Of a stretch of 64,000 nt of DNA, positions 52,006 to 60,006 are shown piece after piece. Both the position numbers and the translations under genes were made by a program. The notes below the pieces were generated by a model. That model was not told where the DNA came from. It saw only the letters and a list, made by a program, of their open reading frames with translations, and did not search any database. The stretch comes from 20CM-2-55-15 sp963738025 (GTDB lineage: Bacteria > Acidobacteriota > Terriglobia > 20CM-2-55-15), in assembly GCA_963738025.1 (NCBI GenBank), contig CAVTWA010000011.1, positions 620,001 to 684,000 of the forward strand. Direction: 5' to 3'. Positions within the stretch are counted from its first letter, which is position 1. Every line of letters starts with the position of its first letter.

Positions 52006-52179
52006 TTAGCCACAAAAAGGCTTAGCGCGGCTACGCCGCAATCGAAACGTAAGACTCGCAGTAGTTGACGCGCAAATGTTGTGAGGGAGCGAACTCCCCG
52101 CCTAAGCTAGGCGGGGACTTCCCCGATTTCTATATCCTGGCGAAAAATCAACTAGCCTTGTGCCTTTTTGTGGCTAATC
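52006..52179. repeat. MITE-like inverted-repeat element after purA
   Basis: Ends GATTAGCCACAAAAAGGC (52006-52023) and its complement GCCTTTTTGTGGCTAATC (52162-52179), with a REP palindrome at 52094-52114. The interior shares CGCAAATGTTGTGAGGGAGC with 4689-4706 region of the kbl intergenic space. It fills the space between convergent purA and the secreted-protein gene. No coding potential. Confidence 0.7.
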
Positions 52180-52190
52180 TTTTCCCGGAC

Positions 52191-52925
52191 TCAGCGTGCG
52201 TTGCAGGGCGCCGGGTTCCAGCCGGAGGCGTCCGCCTGTTTGCGGAAATGAGTGCTGCGGATCAGCGTACGACTCAAAAATTGCGGGTCATCGATGATCG
52301 TTTTAACGACAAGCCACTGCTCGCCTGTGGGTTCCTTGACGACGTCGAAGTACTCGGTCATGGTCATATTGACGCCGTACGGCACGCCATTTTTCTGCAG
52401 ATATCCCGGCCGCATCCGCGTCGTAATCACCTTCAGTGAGCCCGCTGGACCGCGGCCGCTCGCCGGACCTTCCCAGTTCGCCACGGAGAAGCCTTGCCAA
52501 TCAGGCGCTGCCGCCGGCGGTTCGGGTTTGCCGAAGCGGAATAAACGAGTCTGCGTTCCGGCATCGATCTCCATCTTCAACGTGGTGTCGTTATTCCATG
52601 TAATGTGCAACCGCTCGGGAATGCGCATGATGTTCCCGGCGCCGTACCCCTTGCATTGCTCACCCGCCGCCTCGTCCTTTGCAGGATCCCATGCATCGGC
52701 GATCTTTTTGCCGGCATCATTGAGCGGCGTGATGTCCGGGTAGTCGCCTTTGGGCGGAGTCAGCATGCGGAAACGCCAGTCTTCGGTCACGATCGATACC
52801 CAGTAGCCGGTCATATCGATGGGAGCGGCATCCTTCGGCGTGCGAGGAGGTGTGCCTCTGTTCTGCGCAAACAGGGACGTACCCGCAATCAGGATCAACA
52901 CGATGGCAAATAATCGACGCTTCAC
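52191..52925 (-). CDS. Secreted protein, acidobacterial paralogous family (member 1)
   Basis: 244 residues. Signal peptide MKRRLFAIVLILIAGTSLFA-Q. IDMTGYWVSIVTEDWRFRML, then NWEG, KVITTRMRPGYLQKNGVPYG, EYFDVV and TIIDDPQFL: the ordered motifs W-[DE]-G, R/K-[ND]-G-[VIL]-P, E-x-F and I-x-D-P are shared with the genes at 54142 and 58313. The ending PAPCNAR is like PYPCEP of the second. No known domain. Start overlaps the metallo-beta-lactamase-fold gene stop by four bases. Confidence 0.65.
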   Translation of the reverse strand: MKRRLFAIVLILIAGTSLFAQNRGTPPRTPKDAAPIDMTGYWVSIVTEDWRFRMLTPPKGDYPDITPLNDAGKKIADAWDPAKDEAAGEQCKGYGAGNIMRIPERLHITWNNDTTLKMEIDAGTQTRLFRFGKPEPPAAAPDWQGFSVANWEGPASGRGPAGSLKVITTRMRPGYLQKNGVPYGVNMTMTEYFDVVKEPTGEQWLVVKTIIDDPQFLSRTLIRSTHFRKQADASGWNPAPCNAR

Positions 52926-53839
52926 TTTTTTAGACTCTTATAAACGGCTTCCACAAACATATCAGTGGTCCAGCCGGGCACTGCCCCATAAAGCGGATCG
53001 TAATCGCGCGTCGGCCGCGCGGCTTTGACCTGCTCGAGCGTCATTCCTTTTTTGATCATGTCCTGGACGCGGTCGCGAATGATGATCGTCATTTCGCGGC
53101 AATTGAGGACGTCGCCCATATCCGAGAGTCGGCCGTGTCCAGGAATGACGAGGGTTCCACCCTCCTGTCCGTAAACCGGAATAATCATATCGACAAGCCG
53201 GTTCAGGCCGTCGATCAGTCCCTGAATACTGCCGCCGGCAGCGAGATCGATCACCGGATAACTGCTCGTGGTAAAGATATCGCCCGTCGTGATCACATCC
53301 GACCGCCGGAAAAAGACGATGCTGTCGCCATCCGTGTGCGCCGCCGGCTGATGAACGATTTCGATACCTTCGCCGTTGAAGAAAAGTTTTTTCTGATCGC
53401 CGACAAAAGTACTCGTCGGCTGCGCATAGGATGGCGCTTTGGTCATCCGCTGGATGACATTGTCGTGGGCAATGATCTGCGCGCCTTCAGCCGCATCCTG
53501 GATGTCTCCGGCGACGTTGCCACCTGCGATCGTGCTGCCCGCTCGCCGGATCGGCTCGTTTCCGCCGGTATGATCCGGATCATAGGCCGTGTTCACGATG
53601 TAGCGGATGGGTCCGTTGGAAAGGGTGCGGATGGCTGCAAGGATCTTGCTCGAAAGCGGCGCATACTGGGTGTCCACCACAAGCACACCGTCGCTCCCCA
53701 CCTGGACGGTGATGTTTCCGCCGGCCCCGACGAGCATGTAGATATTGCCCTGCACCGGCAGTACATGAACCTCAACATTGTTCAGATTTGGAGTTTGCGC
53801 CTGCGCGGAGGTGGCAAGTAAGAATAGGATGCCGAGCAC
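52922..53839 (-). CDS. Metallo-beta-lactamase-fold protein with altered metal site
   Basis: About 305 residues from GTG 53839. The reading frame continues to 54145, but the extra part is a palindromic repeat element (53869-54055), so the native start is uncertain. Short signal segment LVLGILFLLATSAQAQ. The fold is clear (GNIYMLVGAGGNITVQVGSD, HQPAAHTDGDSIVFF, TTGDIF, VIPGHGRLSD). The first motif, normally T-H-x-H-x-D-H, is T-A-Y-D-P-D-H here, losing two zinc ligands. Likely secreted; a quinoprotein-associated or lactamase-like hydrolase role is not assured. Confidence 0.75.
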   Translation of the reverse strand: MLGILFLLATSAQAQTPNLNNVEVHVLPVQGNIYMLVGAGGNITVQVGSDGVLVVDTQYAPLSSKILAAIRTLSNGPIRYIVNTAYDPDHTGGNEPIRRAGSTIAGGNVAGDIQDAAEGAQIIAHDNVIQRMTKAPSYAQPTSTFVGDQKKLFFNGEGIEIVHQPAAHTDGDSIVFFRRSDVITTGDIFTTSSYPVIDLAAGGSIQGLIDGLNRLVDMIIPVYGQEGGTLVIPGHGRLSDMGDVLNCREMTIIIRDRVQDMIKKGMTLEQVKAARPTRDYDPLYGAVPGWTTDMFVEAVYKSLKK

Positions 53840-53868
53840 GAGATTTCGTAGCCGCGGTTTCTGCCCCC

Positions 53869-54055
53869 GTTTCAGCCGCGGAGCGGCGACAGGTCGTAGC
53901 CACGGCCGAAGGCCGTGGACTTTTTGTAGCGACAGCAATAAGCCGCGGTAGCGGCGAAAGATTCTTTCGCCGCTACCGCGGCTTATGCGTTCTTCGTATT
54001 GGCATCCACGGCCTTCGGCCGTGGCTACGATCTGTCGCCGCTCCGCGGCTGAAAC
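53869..54055. repeat. 187-bp double-palindrome MITE-like element
   Basis: Outer arms start GTTTCAGCCGCGGAGCGGCG and run about 51 bases (53869-53919 against 54005-54055, nearly perfect). A second palindrome AATAAGCCGCGGTAGCGGCG... (about 53938-53986) sits in the middle, and each arm has its own hairpin (CCACGGCC-GAA-GGCCGTGG). It abuts the 5' end of the metallo-beta-lactamase gene. A 20-bp direct repeat, CTTGCATTCGCTCCGCTCAT, follows at 54081-54100 and 54126-54145. Confidence 0.85.
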
Positions 54056-54141
54056 CCGACTCTTCGTTATGCCTGTCGCGCTTGCATTCGCTCCGCTCAT
54101 CAATTTATGGCTGCGCGCTGACGCACTTGCATTCGCTCCGC

Positions 54142-54987
54142 TCATCTTTTTATCTTCGCCTGATATTCGGGATAGATCGTTTCACCGCCGCCGCGGGCGG
54201 CCTCCCGGGGCATCTTATGCATGTCCGCAAATTCGTTCAAAAACGGATTCGTGCCGGGCAGATGATGAGGAATCACGTTCTTCGCGCGGACGATCTCTTC
54301 AACCGGCTCACATGGATAGGGCCCGATTTGGCCTCCCACCACGTACTCGTATTCCCGGGTTCTAACCATGGGTTCGGTCAAATACAGAGGATCCGTGATC
54401 ACCGTCATCAGCGTCATACCATCGGCGTGACGTATAAAGTGTTCGACCACCGTGGCTCGATCGCTTCGCGGGATTCCGTTACGGCGGATCCAGCCTTCCT
54501 TAAGGTGCGTGGTGTAAACCGTTAAGATGTCTCCGTCCCATTTGCCAGTCGAAAAGCCCTGCGACGTGTGTAGTGCATAGTCGGGAGGATGTGGGCGGCC
54601 GTCCATCCAGATGGTACGTTCGGTTCCCCACGCAAAGTGGTGCGTATGAATCGCGATGAGTTGCTGCGAATCTTTATCGCGTTCCTCCCATATCCGCATG
54701 CCGGCAAAACTCGGAACGTAGTCTGACGGATGCACACGACACTGATATTCGGGCAGCGTGATGAGCGAGGCATCCCACGCATCGGCGCGGAATCGCGCAG
54801 CATCGTTGAGAGGTACGCCGGTGTAGTCGCCCAGTTCCGGGCCGAAGAGGCGATCGGGCCAGTCTTCCTGCAGGATGGCGAGGTTGTCCCAGACGCCGGA
54901 GAGATTGACCTGGCCGAACGAAAGCGACGGCATCAAACACAGAAACAGCAAGGCAGCACAGAAGCACAGCATTCGCACGGCCGACAT
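54142..54987 (-). CDS. Secreted protein, acidobacterial paralogous family (member 2)
   Basis: 281 residues from ATG 54987 (MSAVRMLCFCAALLFLCLMP...SFGQ, a signal peptide); the frame extends to 55089. NLSGVWDNLAILQEDWPD, QCRVHPSDYVPSFAG, TIWMDGRPHPPDYALHTSQG, KWDGDILTVYTTHLKEGWIR, RNGIPRSDRATVVEHF and ITDPLYL show the same motif order as members at 52191 and 58313. Fold and role unknown. Its stop lies within a direct repeat next to the large palindrome. Confidence 0.65.
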   Translation of the reverse strand: MSAVRMLCFCAALLFLCLMPSLSFGQVNLSGVWDNLAILQEDWPDRLFGPELGDYTGVPLNDAARFRADAWDASLITLPEYQCRVHPSDYVPSFAGMRIWEERDKDSQQLIAIHTHHFAWGTERTIWMDGRPHPPDYALHTSQGFSTGKWDGDILTVYTTHLKEGWIRRNGIPRSDRATVVEHFIRHADGMTLMTVITDPLYLTEPMVRTREYEYVVGGQIGPYPCEPVEEIVRAKNVIPHHLPGTNPFLNEFADMHKMPREAARGGGETIYPEYQAKIKR

Positions 54988-55343
54988 TCTACACTCCGGA
55001 TTTATATTCGTCACCTTGAAGGGCATGGCGGGAACTATTACTGATATCGGCCAGGGATTGCAAGACACTCGCGGAGGGAGAGGGTCCAAGACTGGATGGA
55101 CGGGAAGCTGCAGAGTGGCGGTTTATGAAGGTTTGAACGTAGCGGTGTGACCAGTCCCCGCCTCAGTAGTGCTTTTCGTAATTACGGTAACGTTCGGATA
55201 ATCGCGAAGACTCCCCGCCTAAGTTAGGCGGGGAGGCTGCGCGAAGGATCCCCGCCTGGCTCAGGCGGGGACTGCGGAGACGCTAACCACGGTATCCAGT
55301 CTTGTTTTGGACAGCTGTGTGCGTGGCTTATTAAGCTGCCATC
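54988..55343. other. Intergenic region with clustered REP palindromes
   Basis: 356 bases without a supportable gene. It carries a half palindrome at 55156 (CCCCGCCTCAG) and full copies at 55213-55233 (spacer AAGTT) and 55250-55270 (spacer GGCTC), the closest pair in the window. GTGGCTTATTAAGC near 55324 resembles an arm of the AATAAGCCACGG family. Confidence 0.6.
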
Positions 55344-56294
55344 TCAGCTGGCTTTGCGGTCGCGTTGCTTTCCCGAGGATTCATTCTCGTGGCGCTCTTC
55401 GCCTTCTCCCCGGTTTTTGATCTTGATCTGGTTACTGACTTCTTTCACGCCGAATACGGACTCGGCGAGATCTTCGGCCATTCGTTTAGCCTCACGACTA
55501 TCCACATGACCGCGCAGCGTGACTTCAGCGTTCTGGACGTTCACTTCGATATCGCTGGCATCGATCATCGGATGACGAGTCAGTTGCTCGTTGATGTCTT
55601 CTTCAATCCGATGATCCGGACGTTTGAAAGAACGGGGTCCGCGGCCGGAGTGCTGACCTTGCATGCTGCCGCCACGTTCGTTCCAGTTTTGACGTCCGCC
55701 TTGATTCCACCCGGTCTGATTCCATTCGCCCTGATTCGATCCACCCTGATTCCAATCGCCCTGATTGTAGCGGCGGCGTTCCTGATTCGGGTTCCAGTTT
55801 CCACCCATTCCCTGATTCCAGTTGCCCCGATTCCAGTCCCCGCGACCGTACCGGGGTTCCATTTCGTACTCACTTTCACCCCGGTTGGAGTAACCGCCCT
55901 GCCACCGGTCACCGGGCCATCCCCCACCGCGTCCGCCTTGCCAGCCCGCATGCTCGCGTTCCCAGCCGCGATTTTCCTGCCAGTCTCCGCGCTCGGGTCT
56001 GGACTCCCAATACGGTTCTCGGCCTTCGTTGCCCCCGCGCTGACGGCCGCCTTGCCACATGTCGCGGTCTCGACCGCCGCTCCAGCCCATGTTCTGACCG
56101 CGGTACTCGCCCATCTCGTCGTTGCCGCGACGACCGTATTCCTCGTCGCGGCGCCAATTTCCACCTTCCTGGTTGCGGCCTTGCCGGCCGTAATCGTTTT
56201 CGTCGCCGCCGGTGGACCAGCGGTTCTGCCCTTGTCGGTTTTGTTGTTGACGGCGCCAATCTTCGCGGTCGTCGCGTTGGTTCTTTCTGGACAT
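55344..56294 (-). CDS. Low-complexity Gly/Arg/Asn/Trp/Gln-rich protein with C-terminal BON domain
   Basis: 316 residues from ATG 56294, preceded by AGGAGATG; the frame extends to 56381. About 215 residues of R/G/N/Q/W-rich repeats (RGDWNRGNWNQGMGGNWNPN style, units like GDWNQGG, GEWNQTG) come first. Then a BON domain: DHRIEEDINEQLTRHPMIDA, VNVQNAEVTLRGHVDSREAK, VFGVKEVSNQIKI. BON domains bind membranes or act in envelope-stress proteins. No signal peptide. Acidobacteria and relatives have similar stress-linked BON proteins. The repeats make a false long ORF on the plus strand. Confidence 0.8.
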   Translation of the reverse strand: MSRKNQRDDREDWRRQQQNRQGQNRWSTGGDENDYGRQGRNQEGGNWRRDEEYGRRGNDEMGEYRGQNMGWSGGRDRDMWQGGRQRGGNEGREPYWESRPERGDWQENRGWEREHAGWQGGRGGGWPGDRWQGGYSNRGESEYEMEPRYGRGDWNRGNWNQGMGGNWNPNQERRRYNQGDWNQGGSNQGEWNQTGWNQGGRQNWNERGGSMQGQHSGRGPRSFKRPDHRIEEDINEQLTRHPMIDASDIEVNVQNAEVTLRGHVDSREAKRMAEDLAESVFGVKEVSNQIKIKNRGEGEERHENESSGKQRDRKAS

Positions 56295-56376
56295 CTGTTC
56301 ATCTCCTGGGTGGAATTTTTGAATCAATCCAGAAGCTGCATCCTTTATGCCGAAAGTATCGCGAAGGAATAGACAT

Positions 56377-56433
56377 GCCACGGATTGAACGGATCTAACG
56401 GATTCAATCCGTTAAATCCGTTCAACCCGTGGC
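56377..56433. terminator. Imperfect palindrome of the AAGCCACGGATTGAACG family
   Basis: GCCACGGATTGAACGGAT..(56377 on) pairs with ..ATCCGTTCAACCCGTGGC (to 56433). One base short of the quinoprotein stop codon region, so it can form the end of that transcript. Confidence 0.65.
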
Positions 56434-58200
56434 TTATTTAATACCGAAGACCCAGACAGCTCCCCCTTGTGGAACCTCGGGGAACTCACCAGGGCGAGCG
56501 TTGTTCAACACACCTTGCATTCCCACGGGATCGACGCCCCAACCCGACTGCACGGCGATGTATTGCTTGCCGTCGACGGAGAATGACGTGGGCTGGCTGG
56601 TGATGCCTGAATTCGTCGGGAACTGCCACAAAAGCTTCCCCGTCCTGGCATCGAAGGCATGGAAGTACCGATCGTTCGTACCGCCGCTGAACACGAGACC
56701 GCCGGCTGTGGCCAGCATCGGGCCCCAGTTCATCGATGTTGGATAGTTGTGAGTCCAGACTTTCTTGCCTGTATCGACGTCCCACGCCTGGACTTCCCCG
56801 ATATGGTCTGCGTTGGGCAGAAGATAGGTTCTGCCCTGCGATCCTGTGTAGCCGCGACCGGGTACGTATTCGACTTCAACGCCGATCGATTCCCCGCAGA
56901 TGTTTTCATTGGCTGGGATATAGATCATCCGGGTTTTAGGACTGAATGCGATCGGGGGCCAGTTCTTTCCGCCCCACAGCGAAGGGCAGAAATCTGCCAT
57001 CTTGCCTGTCCCAGGCTTCCGGGCTGGATCGACCTCGGGACGGCCCGTCTCCGGATCGATGCTCTTATAAACGTTCTGGTGGACGAACGGTTTGCCCTCG
57101 ACGAAACTGATTTTCCCGCTGGAGCGTTCGAGGAACCACAGATAACCATCACGACCAACGTCGATCAGACCTTTATAAGTCCGGGCGCCGCGCTTGAAAT
57201 CGACGAGGATCGGCGGAGACACTTCGTCCCAGTCCCAGGATTCGTTCGGGTCGTATTGATGGTGCCCCTTGATCTTCCCTGTCGCTGCGTCCACCGCAAT
57301 GGTGGAGGATGTATAAAGGTCGTCGCCGGGGCGTTTGTCTCCCATCCAGGGGCCGCCGTTGCCGGTCCCGACAAATAACAGATTGGTATCCGGGTCGTAA
57401 TTCGGCGTCACCCATACGGAACCGCCGCCATTCTTCCATTGCTCGCCTTTAGGCCAGGTTTCGCTGCCGGGCTCACCGGGCGCAGGGATGGTGTAACAAC
57501 GCCAGATCTCTTTGCCGCTGTCCGGATCGAAAGCGGCCACAAAACCGCGAATCCCGCGCTCTCCGCCGGAGGCGCCAACAATGACTTTGCCGTCGGCCAC
57601 CAGAGGAGCCATCGTGATGTAGTAGCCGTTCTTGTTTTCCTCCACTTTGGTTGCCCAGACTTCCTTACCGCTCTTGGCATCGATGGCAACCAGCACTGCC
57701 TCGCCGGCAGCGAAATAGACCTTGTCATGGAACAACGCCACGCCCCGGCTCGTCTGGTGCGGAACACTGGATCCTTCCGGAGCCGTTCTCCGGAAACGCC
57801 AGAGCAACTTGCCGGTCTTTGCTTCGATGGCAATGACCTGGTTGCTGGGAGTCGCGACGAACATGATGCCGTTGTTCACCATCGGCGGAGCTTCATGACC
57901 GCTCACGACTCCGGTTGAGAATTCCCAGATCGGCTGCAGCTTGTCGACGTTCTTCGTGCTGATCTGCTCGAGCGGACTGTAGCCCCAGCCATCATAGGTA
58001 CGCCGCACCGTCAGCCAGTCGCTGTCTTCCGGTTTCTTCAGCCGATCCGCCGTCACGGGTTTGTAATTCTGCAGGACTACGGGTGTCGGGGCGGCGTTTT
58101 GCTGAGCGAGGAGTGTTGCCCCGATCAACACCACTACCACCGCCATCGCAAGGAATACAGCCTTCAGGCGTTGTATCTGAAACATGACTTCTCTCCTCAC
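56434..58200 (-). CDS. PQQ-dependent dehydrogenase-like quinoprotein
   Basis: 588 residues. Signal peptide MRREVMFQIQRLKAVFLAMAV...AQQ. Eight-bladed propeller with W-motifs: VIAIEAKTGKLLWRFRRTAP, AIDAKSGKEVWATKV, AWDVDTGKKVWTHNYP, FDARTGKLLWQFPT. The catalytic block NESWDWDEVSPPIL has Asp followed two residues later by a second Asp, as in lanthanide-type enzymes. The adjacent Cys-Cys pair of many PQQ dehydrogenases is not seen. Belongs to the acidobacterial quinoprotein-like group; many of those hosts may lack PQQ synthesis, and none is in this window. Alcohol oxidation in the periplasm is the family expectation, not proven. Confidence 0.82.
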   Translation of the reverse strand: MRREVMFQIQRLKAVFLAMAVVVVLIGATLLAQQNAAPTPVVLQNYKPVTADRLKKPEDSDWLTVRRTYDGWGYSPLEQISTKNVDKLQPIWEFSTGVVSGHEAPPMVNNGIMFVATPSNQVIAIEAKTGKLLWRFRRTAPEGSSVPHQTSRGVALFHDKVYFAAGEAVLVAIDAKSGKEVWATKVEENKNGYYITMAPLVADGKVIVGASGGERGIRGFVAAFDPDSGKEIWRCYTIPAPGEPGSETWPKGEQWKNGGGSVWVTPNYDPDTNLLFVGTGNGGPWMGDKRPGDDLYTSSTIAVDAATGKIKGHHQYDPNESWDWDEVSPPILVDFKRGARTYKGLIDVGRDGYLWFLERSSGKISFVEGKPFVHQNVYKSIDPETGRPEVDPARKPGTGKMADFCPSLWGGKNWPPIAFSPKTRMIYIPANENICGESIGVEVEYVPGRGYTGSQGRTYLLPNADHIGEVQAWDVDTGKKVWTHNYPTSMNWGPMLATAGGLVFSGGTNDRYFHAFDARTGKLLWQFPTNSGITSQPTSFSVDGKQYIAVQSGWGVDPVGMQGVLNNARPGEFPEVPQGGAVWVFGIK

Positions 58201-58211
58201 CTCATGATAGG

Positions 58212-58269
58212 AATAAGCCGCGAATTGAACGAATTAAACGAATTGAAATCCCTTCAATCCATGGCTTAT
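58212..58269. repeat. Degenerate palindrome of the AATAAGCC family
   Basis: AATAAGCCGCGAATTGAACG on the left, with a right arm (CTTCAATCCATGGCTTA) that no longer matches well. It lies between the divergent quinoprotein and secreted-protein genes, so here it cannot be a terminator. Confidence 0.55.
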
Positions 58270-58312
58270 CCAGAGATGCTGCAGTATATTGGGATTTCTC
58301 GGGGAGGTGAAA

Positions 58313-59161
58313 GTGCGAAATTGGCTGGTCCTGGTGTGTGTAGTGCTGAGCGCGACGCCGGCTTTTGCACAAGGTCAAATCGGTGGACGCGGTGCTGCTC
58401 AGGGCCAGCGAGGTACGCCTCCGCCGCCCGCAGGACCGCCACCGCGGCTGGCCAATGGACACGTCAATCTGTCGGCCGCCCCTGGAGAAAAGGGCGTCTG
58501 GCAAGGCGACGGCCGGCTGGTGATCAATCCTAAAAGCTATGAACCACGCTCGACCCTGAACGCCTGGATTGATATTAAAGATGTACCACTGCAGGACTGG
58601 GCTCGCGCCCTGGTTGACGAGCGACACGCGGAGACGCTGCGGTTTGAGCCTCACGCCCGTTGCAAACCCTCGGGAGGCCCCCGGGAATTTGTAACACCTT
58701 ATGGATTCGAAATCGTCGAGATGCCGGAAATGCAGCGTGTCTTTATTCTGGATATCGGCGGACCGCATTCGTTCCGTACCATCTATATGGATGCGCGCGA
58801 ACATCCGAAGGATCTGCTCCCAAGTTATTACGGCCACTCGATCGGACGCTGGGATGGCGACACCCTGGTGATTGATGCCGTCGGTTTCAACGAGAAGTTC
58901 TGGTTGAGCCGGGACGGATTGCCTCACACCGACAAACTTCACCTCATCGAACGTTTCACACGTACCGATGCACGGACATTGAAGTACGAGGTGACGATCG
59001 ATGATCCGGGAGCTTACACGGCCCCCTGGACAAGCGGTTTCAATCTACGATGGTCGGAAGGATTGGATCTGTTCGAATACGTTTGTCAGGACAACAACCA
59101 CTTCCCTGAATCCGTATTCAGTGACACAGAAGCAGGAGGCGCTAGTCTGATCGTCCCGTAA
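58313..59161 (+). CDS. Secreted protein, acidobacterial paralogous family (member 3)
   Basis: 282 residues from GTG 58313, 7 bases after GGGAGG; the frame reaches back to 58289. Signal peptide VRNWLVLVCVVLSATPAFAQ. Gly/Pro/Arg-rich linker, then LRFEPHARCKPSGGPREFVT, TIYMDAREHPKDLLPSYYGH, IGRWDGDTLVIDAVGFNEKF, SRDGLPHTDKLHLIERF and TIDDPGAYT: the same motif order as at 52191 and 54142, nearest to the second. Function unknown. Divergent from the quinoprotein, a frequent neighbourhood in Acidobacteria as I recall. Confidence 0.65.
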   Translation: MRNWLVLVCVVLSATPAFAQGQIGGRGAAQGQRGTPPPPAGPPPRLANGHVNLSAAPGEKGVWQGDGRLVINPKSYEPRSTLNAWIDIKDVPLQDWARALVDERHAETLRFEPHARCKPSGGPREFVTPYGFEIVEMPEMQRVFILDIGGPHSFRTIYMDAREHPKDLLPSYYGHSIGRWDGDTLVIDAVGFNEKFWLSRDGLPHTDKLHLIERFTRTDARTLKYEVTIDDPGAYTAPWTSGFNLRWSEGLDLFEYVCQDNNHFPESVFSDTEAGGASLIVP

Positions 59162-59336
59162 GCGCAGGTTTTGGAGCCGCCGTTACAAATTCGAAGTCCT
59201 GCGTTGGTATAAATTCGGATGGCGATAGATCCGCGATTAGATATGTGAACCCATCTTCCATTTGCGAAGCCAATAGCCGGTCTGCCATTTTGAACTGCCG
59301 GTCGTAGGCGTCATACTGCACTCGAACGAAACGCAT
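59142..59336 (-). CDS. Small hypothetical protein
   Basis: 64 residues from ATG 59336, preferred because TTGAGGTC lies about 8 bases upstream; the frame reaches 59381. MRFVRVQYDAYDRQFKMADR, LLASQMEDGFTYLIADLSPS: a soluble alpha/beta-like sequence with good coding character. It overlaps the end of the secreted-protein gene by 20 bases (convergent) and is divergent from the sigma factor. Confidence 0.5.
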   Translation of the reverse strand: MRFVRVQYDAYDRQFKMADRLLASQMEDGFTYLIADLSPSEFIPTQDFEFVTAAPKPALTGRSD

Positions 59337-59389
59337 ATAGATGACCTCAAGGATCTTATCGGCAGCAGCCGCTGCAAACATTAATCTTT

Positions 59390-59947
59390 GTGTCTGATAG
59401 AACCGATCACGAGCTCATTCAGGCCTGTATCGAGGGAGACGGAGAGGCCTGGGAAATTCTCGTTAACCGATACAAAAGACTGGTCTATTCGATTCCCTTC
59501 AAGTACGGGCTGCCGCGCGAGGACGCGATGGAGGTGTTTCAGGCCGTATGGCTGGATTGTTTCCAGGAACTCCGTTCCCTGCGGGATTTGGACCGGTTGC
59601 AGGCCTGGCTGATCCGTATCGCCGTCCGGAAATGCTACCGTCTGCGGGAAAAATTTCGCTCCGAACCGGCGACCGTGGAGATCATCGAATCCGACCATTT
59701 TGCCGATGATCCAAGCGGCGACTTAATCGACCGGCTGAATCAGGAACAGATGATCCGAACAGCCGTCGAAAAACTCAGTCCACGCTGTAAACAGGTCATT
59801 GAGGCGCTGTTTTTCGAGGAGCCTCTGCCGAGCTACGCGACCATCGCCAGCCGCCTGGGCCTGTCCTCGAATTCGATCGGATTTACTCGCGACCGGTGTC
59901 TTGAACGGCTCGGTAAACTGTTGCAGGATCAAGGCTATGCAGAATAA
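59390..59947 (+). CDS. ECF-type RNA polymerase sigma factor
   Basis: 185 residues from GTG 59390. Region 2 ELIQACIEGDGEAWEILVNR then YKRLVYSIPFKYGLPREDAM-EVFQAVWLDCFQ; region 4 LSPRCKQVIEALFFEEPLPS then YATIASRLGLSSNSIGFTRD. Typical ECF length and layout. The adjacent zinc-finger protein is the likely anti-sigma factor. No strong ribosome binding site before the GTG. Confidence 0.9.
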   Translation: MSDRTDHELIQACIEGDGEAWEILVNRYKRLVYSIPFKYGLPREDAMEVFQAVWLDCFQELRSLRDLDRLQAWLIRIAVRKCYRLREKFRSEPATVEIIESDHFADDPSGDLIDRLNQEQMIRTAVEKLSPRCKQVIEALFFEEPLPSYATIASRLGLSSNSIGFTRDRCLERLGKLLQDQGYAE

Positions 59948-60006
59948 TTGGGTGATGCGTACTTTTTTGACACTGCGTCCCCACTTTACACTGTGAGGTC
60001 CGAATT

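Noticed and set aside
55365..56372. 335-codon plus-strand open frame
   Set aside because: It is antisense to the repeat-rich BON-domain gene; its V/P/A-rich repeats mirror the R/G/N/W codons of the real gene, which has a good ribosome binding site.
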